A stretch of DNA of 64,000 nt, from assembly GCA_904420555.1 (NCBI GenBank), contig CAJFVO010000004.1, positions 248,001 through 312,000 of the forward strand. The letters run 5' to 3'. The translations under genes and the position numbers were made by a program. Source of the DNA: Candidatus Heritagella intestinalis (lineage in GTDB: Bacteria; Bacillota; Clostridia; Oscillospirales; Acutalibacteraceae). This document shows positions 54,561 through 63,533 of this stretch, in pieces. Below the pieces are notes generated by a model that worked only from the letters and a program-made list of their open reading frames with translations, ran no database searches and was not told where the DNA came from. Positions within the stretch are counted from its first letter, which is position 1. Every line of letters starts with the position of its first letter.

Positions 54561-56567
54561 ATGGGAAAAATCAACGTGCTGGACGCCCATGTGGCGGAAC
54601 TCATCGCCGCCGGCGAGGTGGTAGAGCGGCCGGCCTCCGTCATCAAAGAGATGGTGGAGAACGCCATTGACGCCGGGGCCACGGCGGTGACGGTGGAAAT
54701 CAAAAATGGCGGCGTTTCCTATATGCGGGTGGCGGACAACGGCTCGGGCATTGCCCGGGAGGATGTGCCGGTGGCCTTTCTGCGCCACGCTACCAGCAAG
54801 GTGTCCGGCCAGTCGGATTTGGAGGCCATCGGCACCCTGGGCTTCCGGGGAGAGGCGCTGGCCTCCATTGCGGCGGTGGCCCGGGTGGAGCTGCTGACCC
54901 GCACCCAGGAGGAAGCTGTCGGCACCCGGTATGTGGTGGAAGGGGGCGAGGAAAAGCTCCTGGACGACGCCGGCTGTCCCCAGGGAAGCACCTTCCTCAT
55001 CCGGGACCTGTTTTACAACACCCCGGCCCGGATGAAGTTCCTGAAAAAGGACGTCACCGAGGCCAATGCCGTGGCCGGTGTGCTGGACAAAATCGCCCTG
55101 TCTCACCCGGAAATCTCCCTGCGGTTTATCCGGGAGGGCAAGGAGCAGCTCCACACCCCCGGGGACGGGAAGCTCCAATCGGCCATCTATGCGGTGTATG
55201 GCCGGGAGTTCACCCGGGGCCTCATGCCCGTGGACTACACCCTGAACCATGTGCGGGTGTGGGGATTTGTCAGCCGCCCGGCCAACAGCCGACCCAACCG
55301 GAGTATGCAGCAGTTCTTTATCAACGGCCGGTATGTAAAGAGCCGCACCGCTATGGCGGCCTTGGAGGAGGCCTTTAAGGGCAGCGTCATGGTGGGGAAG
55401 TTCCCCGCCTGTGTCCTGCATCTGGAAATGTCCTTCCAGGCGGTGGACGTCAACGTCCATCCGGCCAAGCTGGAAGTGCGCTTTGTCAATGAACGCCCGG
55501 TGTTTGACGCGGTGTATCACGGGGTGAAATCCGCCCTGCAAAAGGAGGACCGGCCCAAGGAAGTGACCCTCCAAGGGCAGAGGGAGCTGCTCCGGCCTGC
55601 ATCGCCGGAGATTCGGGGGGAGCAGATTTCTCTGGGCGAAAGCCCCCGACAGGAAGCCCCAGCCCATCCCGTGGCCGCCAAAGAGGCCCTGCGGCCCATG
55701 ACTATGCCCTCCCTGACCCCTTCGGCCCCCAAGCCGGAAATCAAGGCAAAGCCGGTGTTTTCCTCGGAGATGCTGCAGGACAGCAGCCGCTCCCCCTATC
55801 GGGCTGTGCCGCTTACGTCGCCGGCTTCTTCGGAAACCGCCCCTGCTCCGGAATACTTCCCGGCGGAGCAGCCAACAGTCCCTCCCCAGGAGGAACCCCT
55901 GGCGGGGCCCCAGCTGGCAGAAGCCGCCGTCCCGCCGGTTCCGGAAGAAGCACCAGCTGCCCCGGAGCCGGAAAAGGCCCCTTCGGCCTCGCCGACTCCA
56001 CCGGCCCGGCTTATCGGGGAGGCCTTTGGCACCTATCTTCTCCTGCAGCAGGGAGACGATCAGCTGGTGGTCATCGACAAGCACGCCGCCCACGAGCGAT
56101 TGCTCTATGAAAAGCTCCGGAAAGAGGGCGGCGGCGCCCAGGCCCAGATGCTCCTGGAGCCGGCGGCGGTGACTCTGGACAAAAACGAATACGCCGCGGT
56201 CCTGGGGGCCAAGGAGCTCTTCGCCCAGGCGGGCTTTGAGGTGGAGGACTTTGGCGGCGGCACGGTGCTGGTGCGCAGCGCGCCCCTCTCCCTGGACCGA
56301 GAGGACGCAGCCTCGGCGGTGATGGAAATGGCGGGGTATCTGCTTTCCTCCCGCCGGGACCTGACCACCGAGCATCTGGATTGGCTCTATCACAATATTG
56401 CCTGCCGGGCGGCGGTGAAAGCCGGGGATTTCAGCTCTCCCCAAGAGTTGGAGGCTCTGGCCCGGCAGCTTCGGGAAAACCCCGATGTGCGGTATTGCCC
56501 CCACGGCAGGCCGGTTTCGGTGGTCATCACCCGCCGGGAATTGGAGAAGCAGTTTGGCCGGGTGTAA
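54561..56567 (+). CDS. mutL: DNA mismatch repair protein MutL
   Basis: MutL of 668 residues. The GHKL ATPase has VAELIAAGEVVERPASVIKE-type start, NAIDAGA, DNGSGI and TLGFRGEALASIA. A Pro/Ala/Glu-rich linker of about 150 residues separates it from the C-terminal domain. That domain carries the endonuclease metal motif VIDKHAAHERLLYEK (DQHA form with K for Q), ACRAAVKAGD and CPHGRPVS. Nicking activity is therefore likely, as in organisms lacking MutH. AAAGGAGTGAAAACC precedes ATG 54561. Confidence 0.96.
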   Translation: MGKINVLDAHVAELIAAGEVVERPASVIKEMVENAIDAGATAVTVEIKNGGVSYMRVADNGSGIAREDVPVAFLRHATSKVSGQSDLEAIGTLGFRGEALASIAAVARVELLTRTQEEAVGTRYVVEGGEEKLLDDAGCPQGSTFLIRDLFYNTPARMKFLKKDVTEANAVAGVLDKIALSHPEISLRFIREGKEQLHTPGDGKLQSAIYAVYGREFTRGLMPVDYTLNHVRVWGFVSRPANSRPNRSMQQFFINGRYVKSRTAMAALEEAFKGSVMVGKFPACVLHLEMSFQAVDVNVHPAKLEVRFVNERPVFDAVYHGVKSALQKEDRPKEVTLQGQRELLRPASPEIRGEQISLGESPRQEAPAHPVAAKEALRPMTMPSLTPSAPKPEIKAKPVFSSEMLQDSSRSPYRAVPLTSPASSETAPAPEYFPAEQPTVPPQEEPLAGPQLAEAAVPPVPEEAPAAPEPEKAPSASPTPPARLIGEAFGTYLLLQQGDDQLVVIDKHAAHERLLYEKLRKEGGGAQAQMLLEPAAVTLDKNEYAAVLGAKELFAQAGFEVEDFGGGTVLVRSAPLSLDREDAASAVMEMAGYLLSSRRDLTTEHLDWLYHNIACRAAVKAGDFSSPQELEALARQLRENPDVRYCPHGRPVSVVITRRELEKQFGRV

Positions 56568-56644
56568 ACCGGCAGGGTTCGGCCTTTTTCCCGGGCAGAA
56601 TCTGCTATCATGGCCCGGAAAAGGGCGAGGAAAGGAGGAGCGGG

Positions 56645-57634
56645 ATGGAACAGGAAGAGAAGAAAATCCCCGTGGCAGTGGTGGCAGGCCCCACCGCCTC
56701 GGGAAAGACCGCTTTGGCGGCGGCCTTTGCCAAGGCCCACAACGGCGAGGTGGTGTCGGCGGATTCCATGCAGGTGTATGCGGGGATGCCCATCGGCACG
56801 GCCCAGCCGGAGGAATCGGAAAAGCTGGGGGTGCCCCACCATCTCATTGGGTTTCTCTCTCCGGAGCGGGCCTTCAGCGTGGCGGACTATGTGGAGGCTG
56901 CCGGGGCCTGCATCGCGGACATTCACCGCCGGGGGAAGCTCCCGGTGGTGGCCGGAGGCACGGGGCTGTATATCCGCTCCCTGCTCCACGGCGTCCGGTT
57001 TGCCCAGATGCCGGAGGACTCGGCCCTGCGCCAGGAGCTGAGCCGCCGGGCGGAGGAATCGCCCCAGGCCCTGTGGGAGGAGCTCCGGCAGGCAGACCCG
57101 GAAGCGGCGGCAGCCATCCACCCCAACAACCGGAAGCGGGTGGTTCGGGCTTTGGAGGTCTACCGCCTCACCGGCGTCCCCTTTTCCGTTCAGTCTCGGC
57201 AGGCGGTGCCGGAGGACTCCCCTTACCGCTGGGCCATCGTGGGCCTGGGCTTTCACGACCGGGAAGCCCTGTATGGCCGCATTAACCGGCGGGTGGATGT
57301 GATGCTGGAAAAGGGCCTGCTGGAAGAAGCCCAGGGCTTTTTCCAAAAGGGCCCCGGGGCCACGGCGGTCCAGGCCATCGGCTATAAAGAGCTGGCCCCC
57401 TATTTCCGGGGGGAGATTCCCCTGGAAGCGGCGGCGGAGAATATCCGCCGGGAAACCCGCCGGTACGCCAAGCGGCAGCTCACCTGGTTCCGCCGGGAGG
57501 AGGGGCTGCACTGGCTCTATGTGGACGAGCCTGGGGGAATGGAGCGATTGCTGGCCCAGGCAGAAGCAATTTTCCGGCAGGAGGGAATCCTGCCCTGGGT
57601 AAAGGAGGATGGAACATGGCCCGAAAACAGGTAG
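56645..57634 (+). CDS. miaA: tRNA dimethylallyltransferase
   Basis: Adds dimethylallyl to A37 of tRNA (i6A), the substrate of MiaB. 329 residues; P-loop AGPTASGKTALA, SADSMQVYAGMPIGTA, HHLIGFLSPE, VVAGGTGLYIRSLLHG and the Arg-rich RRETRRYAKRQLTWFR end. AGGAGGAGCGGG precedes ATG 56645. Its last 19 bp overlap the HlyD-like gene, so it links the mismatch-repair operon to the division cluster. Confidence 0.96.
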   Translation: MEQEEKKIPVAVVAGPTASGKTALAAAFAKAHNGEVVSADSMQVYAGMPIGTAQPEESEKLGVPHHLIGFLSPERAFSVADYVEAAGACIADIHRRGKLPVVAGGTGLYIRSLLHGVRFAQMPEDSALRQELSRRAEESPQALWEELRQADPEAAAAIHPNNRKRVVRALEVYRLTGVPFSVQSRQAVPEDSPYRWAIVGLGFHDREALYGRINRRVDVMLEKGLLEEAQGFFQKGPGATAVQAIGYKELAPYFRGEIPLEAAAENIRRETRRYAKRQLTWFRREEGLHWLYVDEPGGMERLLAQAEAIFRQEGILPWVKEDGTWPENR

Positions 57635-58950
57635 AAGTGGGGAGAAAAGCCCCTATGATCCGCAGGATTGCTTCCGCGGTTGTCGCGTTTCTGATTCTGT
57701 TTTACATCGGCTACCAGATCTGGTCGGCCAATTATCAGAGCATCCGCTTTGAAACTGCCAACTGGGCCACGGTGTCGGATTCCTTCCAGACCACCGGCTA
57801 TGCCATCCGGCAGGAGACCCTGATTACCCAGGGCAACATCCAGGGCGTAGTGGGATACCGGCTGGAAGACGGGGAAAAGGTCTCCCAGGGCGGCGCGGTG
57901 GCGGATATTTTTTCCAGTGAGGACGCCGCGGCAGCTGTGCAGCAGTCGGAGCAGCTGGAAGCGGAGATTCAGCGCTTGGAGAGCCTGGACGACCGGGGCA
58001 ACACCTACGCCCAGGATATTCAGCAGATTGACGAGCGGCTGGACCAGGCTATGGAGGAGCTCATGGAGGCCGTGCAAAGCCGGGACGCCGGGGCCATCTC
58101 CCAGGCCCGGGAAGAGGCCGCCTATCAGATCAGCCAGCGCCAGATTGCCACCGGGGAGAACGTGGATTACACGTCCCGATTGGAATCCCTGAAGGCCCAA
58201 AAGCAGGAGCTGGACCAGCAGGCCTCGGCGGTTTCCGGACAAATTGCCGCCCCCACCTCCGGCTATTTTTCCAGCATCACAGACGGCTGGGAGCAGGTGT
58301 TTGATTATGACAGCGCCCTGGAACTGACGCCGGAGGACCTGCAAAAGGAGTATGAACCCCAGGAGACGCCGGAAAATGTGGTGGGGAAAATCACCGGGGA
58401 ATTCAACTGGTACTTTGCCTGCGTGGTGGATGCCGGCACGGCCCTGAAGCTCCAGGAGTCCCAGGAGGTGGAACTCTCCCTGCCCTTTGCCACTACGGAA
58501 AAAATCAGCGCCACCATTGCGGCCATTAACCAGCCGGATCTGGAAGGGGACGCCGCCGTAATCCTGGAATGCCGCACCATGAATTCTATGCTGGCCAACA
58601 TCCGGCAGGAAACCGTGCAGGTGGATATCCGCTCTTATTCCGGGGTTTTGGTGAGCCAGCAGGCCATTCACTTTGAGACGGTGGAGGAAACCGTTACCGA
58701 TGCCAACGGCAAAGAGCGCACGGTGACCCACGAAAATGTCATGGGAGTCTATGTGCGCAGCGGGGGCCAGCTCCATTTTGTCCAGGTGTTCTCTGATATT
58801 TCGGTAAACGGCTATGCGGTGTGCTATACCAATCTGCAGGAACCGGGGAAAGAATACCTTTTGGAGCAGCTGGTGACAGACGAGACCATCCAGCTGAATG
58901 ACGAAGTTGCCGTAGAAGGGAAGGATCTATATGACGGAAAAGTTGTCTGA
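57616..58950 (+). CDS. HlyD-like membrane protein at the head of the division cluster
   Basis: A 444-residue protein with a basic N-terminus (MARKQVEVGRKAPMIRRIA), one transmembrane helix at about residues 18-37, and an extracytoplasmic part. This contains a biotinyl/lipoyl-like region (YRLEDGEKVSQGGAVADIF), a coiled-coil hairpin (about 100-205) and a beta-rich end. Such parts occur in periplasmic adaptor (HlyD) proteins, yet no ABC transporter is adjacent. It overlaps miaA by 19 bp and yggS by 20 bp. Its tight coupling to sepF/divIVA suggests a division or wall role; that is inference. Confidence 0.75.
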   Translation: MARKQVEVGRKAPMIRRIASAVVAFLILFYIGYQIWSANYQSIRFETANWATVSDSFQTTGYAIRQETLITQGNIQGVVGYRLEDGEKVSQGGAVADIFSSEDAAAAVQQSEQLEAEIQRLESLDDRGNTYAQDIQQIDERLDQAMEELMEAVQSRDAGAISQAREEAAYQISQRQIATGENVDYTSRLESLKAQKQELDQQASAVSGQIAAPTSGYFSSITDGWEQVFDYDSALELTPEDLQKEYEPQETPENVVGKITGEFNWYFACVVDAGTALKLQESQEVELSLPFATTEKISATIAAINQPDLEGDAAVILECRTMNSMLANIRQETVQVDIRSYSGVLVSQQAIHFETVEETVTDANGKERTVTHENVMGVYVRSGGQLHFVQVFSDISVNGYAVCYTNLQEPGKEYLLEQLVTDETIQLNDEVAVEGKDLYDGKVV

Positions 58951-59671
58951 GGAACGCATGGCCCGGTGCCGGGCGGTGGAGGAAAACCTGGCGGACATCC
59001 GCGCCCGGATTGCCCGGGCGGCGGAGGCTTCCGGCCGGAAGGCGGAGGACATTACCCTGCTGGCGGCCACCAAGACCGTGCCGGTGGAGGTTATTAACCA
59101 CGCCATCCGCCTGGGGGTGGATTTTATCGGGGAAAACCGGGTCCAGGAGCTGGAAGAGAAATACGACCGTTTGGAGCGGGACAAGTGCCGGGTTCACTTT
59201 ATCGGCCATTTGCAGACCAACAAGGTGAAAAACCTGGTGGGCCGGGTGGATATGATTCAGTCAGTGGACAGCGTCCGGCTGGCCAAGGAAATTTCCCGCC
59301 TTTCCGTGCAGCGGGGGGTCAATACCCGGGTTTTGCTGGAAGTGAACATCGGCCGGGAGGAAAATAAATCCGGGGTTCTGCCGGAAGCGCTGGAGGACCT
59401 GCTGGGGGAAATCACCGGGATGCCGGCAATTTCCGTGTGCGGGTTGATGGCGATTCCGCCAATTTGCGAGGAAACCGAGCGTTTGCGGAATTATTTTTCT
59501 TTGATGGCTGAATATTTTGTTGACATAAAGCGTAAAAAAAGTGATAATGTAGCCATGGAGTATTTATCCATGGGGATGTCCGGGGACTTTGAGGAGGCCA
59601 TTCTGTGCGGCGCCAATATGGTCCGGGTCGGTTCGTCCCTGTTTGGCCGGCGGCAATATCCCGCCCGCTGA
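58931..59671 (+). CDS. PLP-homeostasis protein YggS/YlmE
   Basis: COG0325 PLP-binding barrel protein of 246 residues. The PLP Lys is in LLAATKTVPVEV; other markers are IGENRVQELEEKY, FIGHLQTNKVK and SMGMSGDFEEAI. It controls vitamin B6 pools and amino-acid balance in other bacteria. It overlaps the HlyD-like gene by 20 bp, an unusually long overlap, and precedes sepF by 38 bp. In B. subtilis it is ylmE, the first gene of ylmEFGH. Confidence 0.94.
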   Translation: MTEKLSEERMARCRAVEENLADIRARIARAAEASGRKAEDITLLAATKTVPVEVINHAIRLGVDFIGENRVQELEEKYDRLERDKCRVHFIGHLQTNKVKNLVGRVDMIQSVDSVRLAKEISRLSVQRGVNTRVLLEVNIGREENKSGVLPEALEDLLGEITGMPAISVCGLMAIPPICEETERLRNYFSLMAEYFVDIKRKKSDNVAMEYLSMGMSGDFEEAILCGANMVRVGSSLFGRRQYPAR

Positions 59672-59709
59672 ACAATGCATAACGATCTATCATTAAGGAG
59701 GAATTTGTA

Positions 59710-60165
59710 ATGTCTGGTTTTGTCGATAAGTTTCATAAGATGTGGAATCCCCCCGATGACGAGGTGGATTACGTGTATGACGAAGAGGCGGAGATGGAGG
59801 AAGAGACGGTTCGGGAAGAGCCTGCTCCCCGCCGTGGAAGAGCTGCCCAGGGCGGCAATGTAGTTCCCATGCCCTCCGCTTCCCGGGATTTGCAGGTGGT
59901 GCTCTTTAAGCCCGAGAACTTTGGCGAAGAAACCCGGGCCATCGCCGATGAACTGCTGAAACGGCATACGGCGGTGCTGAATCTGGAAGACACCCAGAAG
60001 GATGTTTCCCGCCGGATTATCGATTTCCTCAGCGGCGTGGCCTACTCCCAGGGAGGAAAAATCAAGCGGGTTTCCAGCTGCACCTACATCATCACCCCCG
60101 ACAATGTGGACCTTTCCGGTGACGAAGTGATGGACGAGCTGGAAAACAACGGCCTCTATGTATAA
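59710..60165 (+). CDS. sepF: Cell-division protein SepF
   Basis: FtsZ partner and membrane anchor of 151 residues. The N-terminus MSGFVDKFHKMWNPP is an amphipathic membrane-binding helix, followed by an acidic, disordered linker. The folded part has LQVVLFKPENFGEETRAIAD, VLNLEDTQKDVSRRIIDFLSG and IKRVSSCTYIITPDNVDLSG, all typical. It is ylmF in B. subtilis. Its last 8 bp overlap ylmH; the intervening ylmG of most Firmicutes is missing. AAGGAGGAATTTGTA precedes ATG 59710. Confidence 0.95.
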   Translation: MSGFVDKFHKMWNPPDDEVDYVYDEEAEMEEETVREEPAPRRGRAAQGGNVVPMPSASRDLQVVLFKPENFGEETRAIADELLKRHTAVLNLEDTQKDVSRRIIDFLSGVAYSQGGKIKRVSSCTYIITPDNVDLSGDEVMDELENNGLYV

Positions 60166-60907
60166 TCAGCCGGAAGACCAATGGCTGGAAGCCCGCCTGC
60201 GGGACGCCATGCGCCAGAGTGCCCACAGGCCCTGCTTTGTGGGCTTTCTGGATGAACGGGAGGCCGCCCTGGCCAGACGGCTGGTGCGCAGCGAAGGCTT
60301 TGTAAACGGCTGTTTTTGGGGCGGCTATGAAGACAGTGAACGGGTCATGTTCGGCGCCTTTCCCGATTATTTGGAGCCGGACCCGGCCCTGTTTCCCCTG
60401 CAAGCCATTACCCTGCGGTTTCGCCCCTGTGATTCCCTGAACCATCGGGATTTCCTGGGGGCGTTTCTGGGGGCGGGCCTTCAGCGGAACACCTTGGGCG
60501 ACATCCTGCCGGAGGAAGGGCGCTGCGTGTGCTTTGCCCGGGAGGAAGCCGCCGCTTTCCTGCTGTCCCAGATTACCCGGATTGGACGGGTTGGGGTGAA
60601 GCTCCAGCCTGGGTTTGCAGAACCCCTTCCCCAGGGAAAGGGGTTTGCGCCGTTCCAAGGGGTCATCGCCTCGCCCCGGCTGGACTGCGTGGTGGCCGCC
60701 GCTACCGGCCAGAGCCGGGAAAAGGCTTCCCGCATGATTGCGGCGGGGCTGGTGATGAAAAACCACGAGCCGTTGGAGTCACCATCGGCATCGGTGGAAG
60801 AGGGGGACGTCCTCTCTATCCGGGGCAAAGGCCGGTATCTCATTGACCGGCTGGGCCCTGTGACCAAAAAGGGCCGCCTGTCCATTGCCGGGCGTAAGTG
60901 TTTATAA
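60158..60907 (+). CDS. YlmH S4-domain RNA-binding protein
   Basis: A 249-residue protein with the YlmH N-terminal domain (LARRLVRSEGFVNGCFWGGYEDSERVMFGAFPD) and a C-terminal S4 RNA-binding domain (CVVAAATGQSREKASRMIAAGLVMKNH). YlmH binds free 50S subunits carrying peptidyl-tRNA and can help ribosome-associated quality control in B. subtilis, in addition to its place in the division cluster. It overlaps sepF by 8 bp. The gap to divIVA is 37 bp. Confidence 0.93.
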   Translation: MYNQPEDQWLEARLRDAMRQSAHRPCFVGFLDEREAALARRLVRSEGFVNGCFWGGYEDSERVMFGAFPDYLEPDPALFPLQAITLRFRPCDSLNHRDFLGAFLGAGLQRNTLGDILPEEGRCVCFAREEAAAFLLSQITRIGRVGVKLQPGFAEPLPQGKGFAPFQGVIASPRLDCVVAAATGQSREKASRMIAAGLVMKNHEPLESPSASVEEGDVLSIRGKGRYLIDRLGPVTKKGRLSIAGRKCL

Positions 60908-60944
60908 ATATCGTGCCGCAGAAAACAAGTAAGGGGGTTTTTGG

Positions 60945-61751
60945 ATGCTCACGTTAAACGATATTATCAATGCGAATTTTAGAAAATCCAACTTTTCCGG
61001 CTACAAGTCGGAAGACGTGGATGCGTTTTTGGATTTGGTGAAGGATTCCTACGAGCAGCTCATTAAAAAGAATATTGAGCAGAAGGAGCGCCTGACAGCG
61101 CTTCAGGCCGAGAATGAGGAGCTGCAGAAGAAAATCGAGGTGTTGGCCGAGCGGGTAGAGACCTACCGCAGCGAAGAGGACGACATCAAGAATGCCCTGA
61201 TCAGCGCCCAGAAGCTGGGAGACGCTTCCGTGCGGGAGGCCCGGCATAAGGCCGAGATCATCATCAAGGACGCCAACATCAAGGCGGACCGGATTATCGG
61301 CACAGCCCAGAGCCAGATTGGGGAGTATGAGCAGCAGCTGGAGGAAATGAAGCGCCAGGTGTCGGATTTCCGCGCCCAGCTCATGGAAATCTACCGCCAG
61401 CACTTGACTCTCATCAGCGCCCTGCCCACCGTCAAGCAGAAGCCGGCTCCCGAGCCGGAGGCCAGCCAGGAGGAGCCGGCGGAGGCCGCTGCTCCGGCAG
61501 AAGAGGCGGCTGCCGCCCCGGAAGAGGCTCCGGCCCAGACGGAAGAAGCGCCGGTGGAGGCGCCCCAGGAGGCCGCTCCGGCAGAGGAAGAGCCCTTCAC
61601 CCTGGACGTCACCAGCTTTGAGCCCCCGGCCGAGGAAGCCCTTCCCACCCGGGACGTCCGGTATGAGGCCATGGACTTCGGCGAGGGCAATGCCCCTTCC
61701 CAGAACCCGGAATCCCCCATTGATATTTTTGACAAGCACCAGCCCCAGTGA
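60945..61751 (+). CDS. divIVA: Cell-pole and septum protein DivIVA
   Basis: A 268-residue coiled-coil protein that binds curved membrane at poles and septa. The lipid-binding domain is LTLNDIINANFRKSNFSGYK, with the crucial exposed Phe-Arg, then DVDAFLDLVKDSYEQL. A long coiled-coil follows to residue about 155 and then a disordered Pro/Ala/Glu-rich region (EEPAEAAAPAEEAAAAPEEA). The tail is longer and more acidic than in B. subtilis. AAGTAAGGGGG precedes ATG 60945. Confidence 0.93.
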   Translation: MLTLNDIINANFRKSNFSGYKSEDVDAFLDLVKDSYEQLIKKNIEQKERLTALQAENEELQKKIEVLAERVETYRSEEDDIKNALISAQKLGDASVREARHKAEIIIKDANIKADRIIGTAQSQIGEYEQQLEEMKRQVSDFRAQLMEIYRQHLTLISALPTVKQKPAPEPEASQEEPAEAAAPAEEAAAAPEEAPAQTEEAPVEAPQEAAPAEEEPFTLDVTSFEPPAEEALPTRDVRYEAMDFGEGNAPSQNPESPIDIFDKHQPQ

Positions 61752-61773
61752 CCTCTGGAAAGGAGGAATTCTA

Positions 61774-62256
61774 TTGCTTATTCTTTCGTTGATCCTGATA
61801 CTCCTGTTTGTGGCGGGGGATCAAGCCGTCAAATACCTGGCGGTGACTTATTTGCAGCCGGACGGCCCCATGACTGTGATTCCCGGCCTGCTGGAATTCC
61901 GGTATGTGGAAAATACCGGGGCAGCTTTCGGCTTGCTCGGGGACTACACCCTGATCCTCTCCATTATCACAGCGGTTTGCGTGGTGGTGGTGCTGGCCGC
62001 CATGATTTTTTATCAGAAGCACAGCTTCTTTTCCCGGGTTGCCGGCATCCTTATTGTGGGCGGCGGCATCGGCAATCTCATCGACCGTTTTTGGCATGGG
62101 TATGTCATTGATTATATCAGCGTATCCTTTTTCCCGCCGGTGTTCAACTTGGCAGACTGCTTTGTGGTCATTGGCGTGATTCTCTTCCTGATCCATTTCT
62201 TCTTCTTTACCAACAAGGACAAGGGACGGGAAAAGATTATCCGCAGCCGGCGGTGA
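61774..62256 (+). CDS. lspA: Lipoprotein signal peptidase
   Basis: Membrane aspartyl protease of 160 residues that cleaves prolipoproteins after lipidation. It has four membrane helices, with VENTGAAFGLL, the catalytic NLIDRFWHGYVIDYI and NLADCFVVIG. The start is TTG 61774, placed by AAGGAGGAATTCTA; longer readings lie within divIVA in another frame. It is 22 bp after divIVA and overlaps or abuts rluD, the lspA-rluD order seen widely in Firmicutes. Confidence 0.95.
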   Translation: MLILSLILILLFVAGDQAVKYLAVTYLQPDGPMTVIPGLLEFRYVENTGAAFGLLGDYTLILSIITAVCVVVVLAAMIFYQKHSFFSRVAGILIVGGGIGNLIDRFWHGYVIDYISVSFFPPVFNLADCFVVIGVILFLIHFFFFTNKDKGREKIIRSRR

Positions 62257-62261
62257 GTGGC

Positions 62262-63206
62262 ATGGAAGAGAACACCTTCTGCCTGGAAGTGCCGGCAGAA
62301 GCCGCTGGCAAGCGCCTGGACGGCTTTTTAGCCGGGGAGCAGGGTTTAACCCGGTCGGCGGCGCAAAAGCTCATAGAGAGCGGTTGTGTGCTGGTAGAGG
62401 GGAAGCCTGCCGCCAAGAGCCTGAAGCTCCAGGCCGGCTGGCGGGTGGAAGGGGAACTGCCCCAGCCGGAAGAGCTGGCAGTGGAGCCGGAGGACATCCC
62501 CCTAGATATCGTCTATGAGGACGCGGACTTGCTGGTGGTGAATAAGCCCAAGGGCATGGTGGTGCATCCCGCCCCGGGGAACCCCTGTGGGACCCTGGTG
62601 AACGCCCTGCTGGCCCATTGCGGCGATTCCCTTTCCGGCATTAACGGGGTGATCCGTCCCGGCATCGTCCACCGCATTGACAAGGACACCAGCGGCCTGC
62701 TCATTGTGGCCAAAAATGATTTTGCCCATCAGGGCCTGGCGGAGCAGATTCAGGCCCACAGCTTCACCCGGGAATATGAGGCGGTGGTTTACGGCAGCTT
62801 CCGGGAGGATTCCGGCACCGTAGACGCCCCCATTGGCCGCCATCCGGTGGAGCGCAAGCGCATGGCGGTTACGGAGAAGGCTTCCCGCCGGGCGGTGACC
62901 CACTTTTGGGTGCTGGCCCGCTATGGAGGTTTCACCCATCTCCGCCTGCGGCTGGAAACCGGCCGTACCCACCAGATTCGGGTACACATGGCCTATCTGG
63001 GCCACCCCGTGGCCGGCGACCCGGTGTATGGGCCCCGGAAAGTCATCGCTTCCCTGGAGGGCCAGTGCCTCCACGCCCGGAAAATCGGGTTTATCCATCC
63101 CCGCACCGGGAAATACCTGGAATTTACCAGCGAGCTGCCCCCGTATTTCCAGCGCTTTCTGCGAAGCCTGGGGCAGCCGGCAGAGAGCCTCCCGCCCCTG
63201 GGATAG
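62262..63206 (+). CDS. RluD-type 23S rRNA pseudouridine synthase
   Basis: RluA/RluD family enzyme of 314 residues. It has an N-terminal S4 domain (RLDGFLAGEQGLTRSAAQKLIESG) and the catalytic HRIDKDTSGLLIVAKND with the essential Asp, plus LETGRTHQIRVHM and HPVAGDPVYG. The rRNA targets in RluD are U1911, 1915 and 1917 of helix 69; the exact targets here are not proved. ATG 62262 is chosen; GTG 62253 overlaps the lspA stop. It ends the division-lspA run. Confidence 0.92.
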   Translation: MEENTFCLEVPAEAAGKRLDGFLAGEQGLTRSAAQKLIESGCVLVEGKPAAKSLKLQAGWRVEGELPQPEELAVEPEDIPLDIVYEDADLLVVNKPKGMVVHPAPGNPCGTLVNALLAHCGDSLSGINGVIRPGIVHRIDKDTSGLLIVAKNDFAHQGLAEQIQAHSFTREYEAVVYGSFREDSGTVDAPIGRHPVERKRMAVTEKASRRAVTHFWVLARYGGFTHLRLRLETGRTHQIRVHMAYLGHPVAGDPVYGPRKVIASLEGQCLHARKIGFIHPRTGKYLEFTSELPPYFQRFLRSLGQPAESLPPLG

Positions 63207-63533
63207 CTTTCGAAAAAAAGTCTGTCACACTTTTTGTCACACCTTGTATGCAGCCATTGCTTGGAGTATACTGTAATGGGTGGGGAAGGCTCCCTTTCCC
63301 GCTGCGTGATTTCTTCCGCTGTGACGTTTGGGACAGACAGCAATCCGGCTATTCTCTTGGGAATGGTGGCGGCTTTATCGGAGCGCAAGAGGGGTTCAGA
63401 GGTTCGGCGGAGGACAGAGAGGAAAGAGAAATGCAATTTTTGCATTTTCCCTTTCCTTTTTTTATGCAAATGTGGTATACTGGGAAACAGAATATGACAG
63501 CGGAGAAATTCCGCCAGGAAAGGAGAAGTTTCC
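63207..63533 (+). promoter_or_regulatory. Regulatory gap before the epimerase gene
   Basis: No gene is seen in this 327-bp gap. It has two direct repeats TGTCACAC (63223 and 63235, 12 bp apart) after an A-run, and a possible promoter TTGTAT (63244-63249) and TATACT (63267-63272) 17 bp apart. It also has a 15-bp palindrome ATGCAA-ttt-TTGCAT (63431-63445), T-rich DNA, a further ATGCAAAT (63464) and a TATACT at 63476-63481, close to the gene start. The palindrome plus T-run could also end rluD transcripts. Confidence 0.5.

Noticed and set aside
63234-63497. A small ORF (87 codons) in the gap before the epimerase gene
   Set aside because: No ribosome site, a composition typical of a chance frame, and overlap with palindromes and the T-rich promoter region.
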